DNA of 19,676 nt, taken from positions 1 to 19,676 of the forward strand of contig CAMDMO010000014.1 in assembly GCA_945902255.1 (NCBI GenBank). Direction: 5' to 3'. Positions 14,517 to 19,676 of this stretch are shown piece after piece (position 1 is the stretch's first letter; every line of letters starts with the position of its first letter). A model generated the notes under the pieces. The model saw only the letters and a program-made list of their open reading frames with translations, was not told the DNA's origin and ran no database searches. A program made the translations under genes and the position numbers. Source of the DNA: Rickettsia typhi. Its GTDB lineage: Bacteria; Pseudomonadota; Alphaproteobacteria; Rickettsiales; UBA1997.

Positions 14517-15284
14517 CTAACATTTTGGCGGCTGCTCCTTTTCGCTCCAGCCCCTAGAATAATATTTGGGATCAACTCCAAAGCCGCCGCAAGAAGTTCC
14601 GCCTCCCGTTGGATCGTCTCTCTCGCTAACGCCCGGAATTTGATGCTGTCCCCAATTGGCAATTTTTATTTTGGATGTTTTATATTCTTGCCAACTTCCC
14701 ACATATTGGTTATTTCTATAACTTGGGCATACTTCGTGAGACCCTCCATAAACAAAGTTATCTTTCATATTAATATATCCAGAAAGCCACATTTCGCCTT
14801 TAAATCTTCCAGAAAATTTTTGATTTTTATCTTCAAAAAATTCATATTTAGCAAAGACAGTTACTCCTGCTTTACTAATGTCTTCAACCACAAGATCGGT
14901 TGCAAGAACAGGTTCACTTTCTGATGCGTAAATTTTTTCTACAATAATTTTACCAGAAAAATCATTTTTATTTTCCTTTACTTTTGAATGACCATTAACC
15001 CAATAAATTCTTGGATCATTTTTGTCTTTTACAATATTATCAAAAACAATATAGAGACGTTGATATTGGCGACCTATTATACCCAAAAACTGATAATATT
15101 CACCTTTCTCGGGTATGAGGGCATTTGAGAAATCATATTTTAAATATTGCTGAGTTTTTATAGGATCTTGGGTGTCAGCATAAAGACAATATTCTGAAAA
15201 ATTGGTCGGAAGTTTATTTTCTTGCGCAAAAGATTTATCAAAACCAAGAAAGAAAATAAACAATATGGAAATATATTTTGTCAC
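14517..15284 (-). CDS. secreted protein of unknown function, four cysteines
   Basis: I do not recognise this 255-residue product. It starts at GTG (15284) and has a clear signal peptide (MTKYISILFIFFLGF, probable cleavage after SFAQ). The mature part is rich in Tyr, Lys and Asp. It looks mostly beta-structured (alternating stretches such as FSGKIIVEKIYAS and FSGRFKGEMWLSGYI) and ends in a Gly/Pro-rich tail. Four cysteines (EYCLY, EVCPS, TSCGG and the final residue) could form two disulfides, fitting a periplasmic or secreted location. It converges on valS with a 14-bp gap and lies 86 bp downstream of nrnC on the same strand, so it may have its own promoter. Base use is like its neighbours. 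Confidence 0.8.
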   Translation of the reverse strand: MTKYISILFIFFLGFDKSFAQENKLPTNFSEYCLYADTQDPIKTQQYLKYDFSNALIPEKGEYYQFLGIIGRQYQRLYIVFDNIVKDKNDPRIYWVNGHSKVKENKNDFSGKIIVEKIYASESEPVLATDLVVEDISKAGVTVFAKYEFFEDKNQKFSGRFKGEMWLSGYINMKDNFVYGGSHEVCPSYRNNQYVGSWQEYKTSKIKIANWGQHQIPGVSERDDPTGGGTSCGGFGVDPKYYSRGWSEKEQPPKC

Positions 15285-15370
15285 AAAATTAAGGTAATCG
15301 TAAATTATTTTATTATATGTAGAAACGCTAGCTTAAGATAATAGAGTTATAGAAAGTCAAATCATTATAA

Positions 15371-15982
15371 TTAATGAGAAAAAATATCCAGTGACGGGAA
15401 GCCTTGTAAATCAAGCTTGCAGCGGGTTGGTAAAAATTCTAAGCAGGCTTTAAAAATATCTTCACGATTTTCTCTTCTTATCATATCATCTAGTTTTGTT
15501 TTTAATTTATGTAAATGCAAAACATCAGAAGCGGCGTAATCAATTTGTTTTTCGCTAATTTCGCTATTTCCCCAATCAGATGATTGTTGTTTTTTAGATA
15601 GATCGATCCCTAAAAGTTCATCGCATAAAGATTTTAAACCATGAGCATCAGTGTAGGTGCGAACTAGTTTTGAGGCGATTTTGGTGCAGTAAATATTTTT
15701 GACATCAATTTTTAAATTATGATTTAGAGTTGCTAAATCAAAGCGCGCGAAGTGAAAAATTTTTAGAATTTTATCGTTGGTTAATAGTTTTTTTAAATTT
15801 GGTGCTTCGAATTTTCCTGCTTCAAATTGCACTAAATGAGCGTTGCCATCACCGGATGAAATTTGTATTAAGCATAGGCGATCACGAATAACATTAAGCC
15901 CCATGGTTTCGGTATCTATGGCAATTGAGTCACCGAAATCAAGATTAGATGGAAGGTCGTTTTTATATAAGAAATTTGCCAT
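15371..15982 (-). CDS. nrnC: oligoribonuclease NrnC (RNase D-like DEDDy exonuclease)
   Basis: This 203-residue 3'-5' exonuclease consists only of the DEDDy catalytic domain, with no HRDC domain. Catalytic residues are Asp23 and Glu25 (AIDTETMGL), Asp82 (FHFARFDLA), Tyr149 and Asp153 (DYAASDVLHLH). The blocks DRLCLIQISSGDG, CTKIASKLVRTYTD.HGLK and KKQQSSDW match, from memory, NrnC of Bartonella and Brucella almost position for position. NrnC replaces Orn in many Alphaproteobacteria and degrades di- to short oligoribonucleotides, ending RNA and cyclic-di-nucleotide breakdown. Databases often label it ribonuclease D. It follows nagZ by 25 bp on the same strand. Confidence 0.92.
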   Translation of the reverse strand: MANFLYKNDLPSNLDFGDSIAIDTETMGLNVIRDRLCLIQISSGDGNAHLVQFEAGKFEAPNLKKLLTNDKILKIFHFARFDLATLNHNLKIDVKNIYCTKIASKLVRTYTDAHGLKSLCDELLGIDLSKKQQSSDWGNSEISEKQIDYAASDVLHLHKLKTKLDDMIRRENREDIFKACLEFLPTRCKLDLQGFPSLDIFSH

Positions 15983-16007
15983 ATATTTTATTTTTTAGTT
16001 TAAGAAC

Positions 16008-16967
16008 CTAAGCCACAAATCTTTCTAAAAACTCATCACTTAAATTTGGTAAAGCAGAGTTAATTTCAAGCATTTCATCCATCTTGCCATTGCAATGTAA
16101 AACAATATCGCAGCCGGCTTTTAAAATTGATTTTGATTTGTCAAAAAAGCTTCCCTGCAAAGCTTTCATTGAAACATCGTCACTCATTAAAATATTTGTA
16201 AAACCAATTTCTTCGCGAATTAATTTAATTGCGGTAGGTGAGGTTGTGGCGCATAAATGCTTGTCAATTGCGCTATATAAAATATGTGCGGTCATGGCAA
16301 ATTTTTGATCGCGTAAATTTTTGAAAGGTAAAAAGTCGTTATTTTTTAAATCTTCTAGTGAAGCATCAACAATTGGTAATTCTAAGTGACTGTCAGAAGT
16401 GCCGCGACCATGACCAGGAATGTGCTTAATTACCGGGTAAACGCCTTGCGATAATAATCCCTCACAAACTTTTCTACCCAATTCTGAAACTTGAATTACA
16501 TCTAATCCATAGGCGCGATCACCTATTACTTCGTGAGTTTTTTCAGTTAAAATATCAAGAACTGGCGCGCAATTAACATTAATTCCAACTTCAACTAAAT
16601 CGCGAGCGATTTCTTGAAAATTTTTAAATAAAGTATCTTTCGCTTCAGCAGGATTTTCTTGGTAAAGATTGGCAAAATATTTTCCTGCTGGATATTTTTT
16701 CCAACTAGGTTCCTTAAGGCGCGCAACCCTTCCGCCTTCTTGATCAACTAAAATTAATACTTCGCCATCCATCAATTCTTTAATAGAATTAGTTAGTTTT
16801 TTTAGCTGATTTTTATCTTGAATATTTCTTGCAAAAACTATGAAACCAAGAGCGCCATTTTTAGAGAAAAAATATTTTTCTTCATCAGTTAACTCGGGGC
16901 CAGAAACTCCGTAAATTACGGGTTTGTTGGCATTTTTATTTTTTGCAATTTTATTTAATAGCGACAT
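16008..16967 (-). CDS. nagZ: beta-N-acetylhexosaminidase (peptidoglycan recycling)
   Basis: This 319-residue family GH3 glycosidase removes N-acetylglucosamine from anhydro-muropeptides in the cytoplasm. The diagnostic loop KHIPGHGRGTSDSHLELP carries the catalytic Asp-His pair, and the nucleophile aspartate lies in LMSDDVSMKAL. DQEGGRVARLK is also conserved. It lacks a signal peptide, as expected for NagZ. Its start is 3 bp beyond the hisB stop, so the two are probably cotranscribed, although their functions are unrelated. Peptidoglycan recycling implies that the organism keeps a cell wall. Confidence 0.95.
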   Translation of the reverse strand: MSLLNKIAKNKNANKPVIYGVSGPELTDEEKYFFSKNGALGFIVFARNIQDKNQLKKLTNSIKELMDGEVLILVDQEGGRVARLKEPSWKKYPAGKYFANLYQENPAEAKDTLFKNFQEIARDLVEVGINVNCAPVLDILTEKTHEVIGDRAYGLDVIQVSELGRKVCEGLLSQGVYPVIKHIPGHGRGTSDSHLELPIVDASLEDLKNNDFLPFKNLRDQKFAMTAHILYSAIDKHLCATTSPTAIKLIREEIGFTNILMSDDVSMKALQGSFFDKSKSILKAGCDIVLHCNGKMDEMLEINSALPNLSDEFLERFVA

Positions 16968-16970
16968 TTT

Positions 16971-17558
16971 TTACAAAATTCCTTTAGTAGAAGAGACGGC
17001 ATCTTTTTTTCTTTCATCAATTGTAATTGCTTGGCGAAGGGCTCTGGCTAAGCCTTTGAAGCAAGATTCGATTATATGATGATTATTGATGCCATAAAGA
17101 TTTTCAACATGCAAATTGCAGCCAACCGCTGAAGCGAAAGCAAAAAACCACTCGCGAAAAAGTTCGCAATCCATTTCACCAACTTTGTCGCGTTTAAATT
17201 CACATTTCCAAACCGGATAAGTTCTGCCGGATAAATCGACAACTACGCGAGTGAGGGTTTCGTCCATTGGAATATAAGAATGCCCGAAACGAGTAATGCC
17301 TTTTTTATCGCCTAAAGCTTGTTTAAAAGCTTCACCAACTGCGATTGCAGAATCTTCTGTTGTGTGGTGAAAATCAATATGAAGATCGCCTTTCACCTCA
17401 AGATTAATGTCAATTAAACTGTGATGAGAAAGTTGTTCAATCATGTGATTTAAAAAACCAATTCCAGTATCAACATTATATTGACCAGTGCCGTCGAGAT
17501 TTAATTCAACTTTGATTTTGGTTTCTTTAGTATTTCTTTCAAATTTCGCTGTGCGCAT
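16971..17558 (-). CDS. hisB: imidazoleglycerol-phosphate dehydratase
   Basis: This 195-residue enzyme of histidine synthesis dehydrates imidazole glycerol phosphate to imidazole acetol phosphate. All metal-binding blocks are present: [33 protein letters not shown], the arginine- and serine-bearing middle ([10 protein letters not shown]), and [21 protein letters not shown]. It is the monofunctional form without a HisN-type phosphatase domain. In many Alphaproteobacteria hisB leads a hisBHAF group; here hisH, hisA and hisF are absent and nagZ follows directly. The upstream 78 bp contain a palindromic terminator-like repeat, so its promoter must lie in the remaining short stretch or transcription comes through from sodB. 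Confidence 0.97.
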   Translation of the reverse strand: MRTAKFERNTKETKIKVELNLDGTGQYNVDTGIGFLNHMIEQLSHHSLIDINLEVKGDLHIDFHHTTEDSAIAVGEAFKQALGDKKGITRFGHSYIPMDETLTRVVVDLSGRTYPVWKCEFKRDKVGEMDCELFREWFFAFASAVGCNLHVENLYGINNHHIIESCFKGLARALRQAITIDERKKDAVSSTKGIL

Positions 17559-17582
17559 TTGTTAGTTATTTTGTTAATCTTG

Positions 17583-17630
17583 AAAAAGGGGTCAGACCCC
17601 TTTTTCCAAAAAGGGGTCTGACCCCTTTTT
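17583..17630. repeat. 48-nt ggggtcagacccc palindromic element, copy 2; probable sodB terminator
   Basis: The 23-nt arms (17583-17605 and 17608-17630) are perfect inverted copies around a 2-base loop. Each arm again carries the ggggtcagacccc-type core with A and T runs at its edges. It starts seven bases beyond the sodB stop on the minus strand and gives a long stem ended by a T run in either direction. It is the same length as copy 1 at 153-200 and differs mainly near the loop. Confidence 0.92.
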
Positions 17631-17636
17631 ATTTTT

Positions 17637-18383
17637 TTAAGCTTTTTTCAAATTTTCTGCTACAAAATCCCAGTTAACTAAATGATTCAAGAATGTGTCG
17701 ATATAAGTTGGGCGAGCATTTTGGAAATCTAGGTAATAAGCATGTTCCCAAACATCCATTGTCATTAAAGGAATAGCGCTAGAAGTTAGTGGAGTTTCAG
17801 CATTGCCAGTTTTAGTAACTTTCAATTTTCCACTTTCAATTACCAGCCAAGCCCAACCTGAGCCAAATTGAGTAGCGCCAGCATTTTTAAATTCAGAAAC
17901 GAAGTTTTCATAAGAACCAAAGTCAGCTTCAATTTTTTGTAAAACCGCGCCAGATGGTTTTCCGCCGCCATTTGGTTTCATTGAATGCCAGTAAAAAGTG
18001 TGATTCCAAACTTGTGCAGAATTGTTAAAAATTCCAGCTTTAGTTTTATCTGCATGAGAGATTTTAATAATTTCTTCTAAAGATTTTTTTTCTAAATCAG
18101 TTCCAGAAATTAAATTATTTAAGTTTGTAACATAGGCCTGATGATGTTTTCCATAGTGAAAATTCATAGTGTTTTCAGAAATATAAGGCGCTAAAGCGTT
18201 TCTTTCATAAGGAAGTTTAGGTAATTCAAAAGACATATTTTCTCCAGTTTTTTTATTTAATTTAGGTAATAAAGTTTTGTCTTCATGTTTTGTAATTGCA
18301 AAGAGATTTGTTTTACACGCGCTCAATGCTACAAACGAAGAAAGTAAGGCTGTTTTGATAAATTTTCTTTTTGACATTTGCAT
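17637..18383 (-). CDS. sodB: iron superoxide dismutase with Tat/lipoprotein-like N-terminal extension
   Basis: The catalytic part (from Met50, codon 18234-18236) is a standard roughly 199-residue Fe-SOD: MSFELPKLPYERNALAPYIS, the first ligand in NFHYGKHHQAYV, the second in NNSAQVWNHTFYW with the Fe-type Gln, GSGWAWLV, and the last ligands Asp and His in DVWEHAYYLDF. It converts superoxide to peroxide and oxygen. Upstream, 49 in-frame residues form a leader: SKRKFIK resembles the Tat motif SRRxFLK, and it is followed by a hydrophobic stretch and lipobox LSAC (Cys23). A strong Shine-Dalgarno sequence, ggaga, lies just before Met50, while the first ATG has none and sits at the predicted transcription start. 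Exported and cytoplasmic forms may both be made. Confidence 0.93.
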   Translation of the reverse strand: MQMSKRKFIKTALLSSFVALSACKTNLFAITKHEDKTLLPKLNKKTGENMSFELPKLPYERNALAPYISENTMNFHYGKHHQAYVTNLNNLISGTDLEKKSLEEIIKISHADKTKAGIFNNSAQVWNHTFYWHSMKPNGGGKPSGAVLQKIEADFGSYENFVSEFKNAGATQFGSGWAWLVIESGKLKVTKTGNAETPLTSSAIPLMTMDVWEHAYYLDFQNARPTYIDTFLNHLVNWDFVAENLKKA

Positions 18384-18390
18384 GGCTTAC

Positions 18391-18419
18391 ATCTTAAAAT
18401 TTGCGCTCTCTCAAGTCAA
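18391..18419 (-). promoter_or_regulatory. Predicted sodB promoter giving a near-leaderless transcript
   Basis: On the minus strand TTGACT (18414-18419) and TAAGAT (18391-18396) are spaced by exactly 17 bp, a good sigma-70-type match. The -10 box ends 7 bases before the first ATG of the long sodB form (18381-18383), so the predicted transcript starts at or next to that codon. The second start, 147 nt downstream, would then have a normal leader with a ggaga ribosome binding site. Confidence 0.45.
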
Positions 18420-18429
18420 GGGCATCTCT

Positions 18430-18553
18430 AAAAATTGTCTTTTTCGAGTAATTTTACCAATTCAGAAATTTGCTCGAGAGCTCGTATATCTAATAAGCTT
18501 GCCTTATCACAAACTCCTGAATTGGTAAAATTACTCGAAAAATCCTAATTTTT
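18430..18553. repeat. Cloverleaf-like inverted repeat between sodB and a glycosyltransferase
   Basis: Perfect 25-bp arms (18441-18465 and 18517-18541, ttttcgag...attcag) extend outward through aaaaatt/aattttt and inward with a few mismatches. The apical part can form two more stems: cgag-ag-ctcg (near 18474-18483) and ataag-cttgc-cttat (near 18492-18506). It lies between divergent genes and occupies most of the 194-bp gap. It has no open frame. It may be a repeat element or a shared regulatory structure. Confidence 0.8.
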
Positions 18554-18577
18554 AAGACACCCTCAATTACCATTTTT

Positions 18578-19339
18578 ATGCCTAAAATCTCAGCTGTAAT
18601 TGTTGCTCATAATGAAGAAAAAAAAATAGGTGATTGTTTAAATCAGCTTGGCTTTGTTGATGAAATTGTGGTGGTGCTTGATAAATGCAGTGATCGCACT
18701 AAAGAAATTGTGCAAAAATATACCAATAAAATAATTGAAGGATCTTGGAATATTGAAGGTCAGCGTCGCAATGTTGCGCTTAATGCCGCAAATGGTGAAT
18801 GGATTTTAGAGCTTGATGCTGACGAAAGAATTTCAAAAGAACTGGCTGATGAAATTTTGCAAAAAATTAAAAATTCTAAACCATGTGCTTACGAAGTTAT
18901 AATTGATAATTATGTAGGAAAGCGCTTAGTAAAATTTGGTTGGGTTAGAACTCTTTGCTCAATAGATCGTCCAATTCTTCATTATCGCGGTTTAAAAAAA
19001 TATAATGAAGATCGTGAAGTGCATCCAACTATTATCTTAGATTGCGAGGTTAATGCTTTAGAAAATAAATTAACTCATTTAATGGATGATAATATCGCAG
19101 ATTTATTTTCTCGTTTTAATCGTTATACCACTTGGAGAGCTAATGATATAATTTCTAAAGGTAAAATAAAAAAAGTTGGTTTTTTAAAGCATTTACTCAG
19201 TTTTAAGCTAAGATTTGTAAAATCTTTTTTTGTTAAAAAAGGCTATAAAGAAGGTGGGCTCGGTTTTGTTATTGCAATTCTTGCTGGTTTATATCCACTG
19301 GTTTCTTATCTTAAAGCTCAAGAAAAAATATCTAAATGA
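18578..19339 (+). CDS. family 2 glycosyltransferase, LPS-core WaaE/KdtX-like
   Basis: This 253-residue GT-A fold enzyme starts ISAVIVAHNEEKKIGDCL (nucleotide-sugar binding) and has GQRRNVALNAANGEWILELDADERIS, with the metal-binding DAD motif, as in WaaE. The C-terminal half carries HYRGLKKYNEDREVHP-type residues and a basic segment with a final hydrophobic stretch that may contact the membrane. WaaE-like proteins add glucose to the inner-core heptose of LPS, but the exact sugar here cannot be read from sequence. Its stop overlaps the next start (ATGA at 19336-19339), showing coupling with a second glycosyltransferase. Confidence 0.85.
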   Translation: MPKISAVIVAHNEEKKIGDCLNQLGFVDEIVVVLDKCSDRTKEIVQKYTNKIIEGSWNIEGQRRNVALNAANGEWILELDADERISKELADEILQKIKNSKPCAYEVIIDNYVGKRLVKFGWVRTLCSIDRPILHYRGLKKYNEDREVHPTIILDCEVNALENKLTHLMDDNIADLFSRFNRYTTWRANDIISKGKIKKVGFLKHLLSFKLRFVKSFFVKKGYKEGGLGFVIAILAGLYPLVSYLKAQEKISK

Positions 19340-19676
19340 AAATTGTTAACATAATTCTAACTTCCGAAAATGGTGGAGCAGAGCAGGTTTTTATTGATTA
19401 TTCTGTTGCTCTAAAAAATTTAGGTCACGAAGTTTTGGTGATTTTAAAAAATGACGCGCCTTACGCGGAAGAAATTGAAAAGCTTGGTTTTAAAGTTAAA
19501 AAAATTTCCAATTATTTTGGAGATCATGATTTATTTGCAGTTTTTAATATTATAAAAATTTTACATGAATTTGACGCAGATCTAGTGGTGGCGCATGTTG
19601 GAAGGTCTATTGTTTTAACAAGAAAAGCGATTAAAACTATAAGGCATAAAAAAATTCTTCAAATTGCGGTTAATCA
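19336..19676 (+). CDS. GT-B glycosyltransferase (family 4-like), N-terminal part, cut by window end
   Basis: 113 codons of a longer gene are visible. The start MKIVNIILTSENGGAEQVFIDYSVALKNLGHEV is typical of the N-terminal Rossmann domain of GT4 glycosyltransferases: a beta strand, the GGAE loop, then a helix and a second strand (VLVILKND). It continues with ADLVVAHVGRS, a usual GT-B strand and acceptor-side loop. The nucleotide-sugar-binding C-terminal half lies outside the window, so donor and acceptor are unknown. The 4-bp overlap with the upstream WaaE-like gene suggests a shared role in LPS or other glycan assembly. Confidence 0.82.
   Translation, partial: MKIVNIILTSENGGAEQVFIDYSVALKNLGHEVLVILKNDAPYAEEIEKLGFKVKKISNYFGDHDLFAVFNIIKILHEFDADLVVAHVGRSIVLTRKAIKTIRHKKILQIAVN

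Noticed and set aside
15371..15982. Canonical RNase D
   Set aside because: HRDC domains are missing and the sequence blocks fit NrnC closely, including residue spacing of the DEDDy motif.
1..19676. tRNA or rRNA genes
   Set aside because: No T-loop-like ttcgaatc context with a matching acceptor stem and no rRNA-like stretch was found by eye.

Overview
The window is AT-rich bacterial chromosome and most likely comes from an alphaproteobacterium on or near the Rickettsiales branch. Two genes point there. The 15371-15982 gene is a nearly full-length match to the alphaproteobacterial oligoribonuclease NrnC. The valine-tRNA ligase has the compact, archaeal-like form found in Rickettsia. The gene set is richer than that of a reduced intracellular Rickettsia: histidine (hisB), shikimate (aroQ), transketolase, one-carbon (folD), zinc uptake and LPS core genes are all present. 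Taxonomy rests on remembered family features, not on a search.

Layout. 1-1682: the galU 3' end, a palindromic terminator-like repeat, fabD and a cold-shock gene. 1705-3378: a hairpin, then znuC (-) and znuA (+), which start only 14 bp apart. 3379-3891: 513 bp without a gene, packed with palindromic repeats. 3892-6006: tkt (-). 6109-9672: a rightward operon-like run of pssA, aroQ, an ABC ATPase, folD and a TPR membrane protein. 9673-10025: a gap with another repeat copy. 10026-14502: bamB and valS, almost touching. 14517-18383: a leftward block of a secreted unknown, nrnC, nagZ, hisB and sodB. 18384-18577: a large inverted repeat. 18578-end: two glycosyltransferases, the second cut by the window edge.

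Most genes are housekeeping: fatty acid and phospholipid synthesis (fabD, pssA), envelope assembly and recycling (bamB, nagZ, LPS glycosyltransferases), metal uptake and oxidative defence (znuA/znuC, sodB), and central metabolism (tkt, aroQ, hisB, folD).

The main surprise is inside valS. An intact DUF559 (Vsr/PD-(D/E)xK-like) nuclease domain lies in frame at the exit of the editing domain. It is enclosed by a 66-67 bp inverted repeat made of nested GC-rich hairpins, and the two arms carry a compensatory base-pair change. This looks like a palindrome-plus-nuclease element that has colonised an essential gene without breaking the frame. The window also holds several other nested-palindrome families: a 48-nt ggggtcagacccc element (two copies), a GTTTGTAAC element (two copies), a roughly 310-bp MITE-like unit with a decayed relative, and a cloverleaf-like repeat near sodB. 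A second notable point is an Fe-superoxide dismutase that appears to have two starts, one of which adds a Tat/lipoprotein-like leader.
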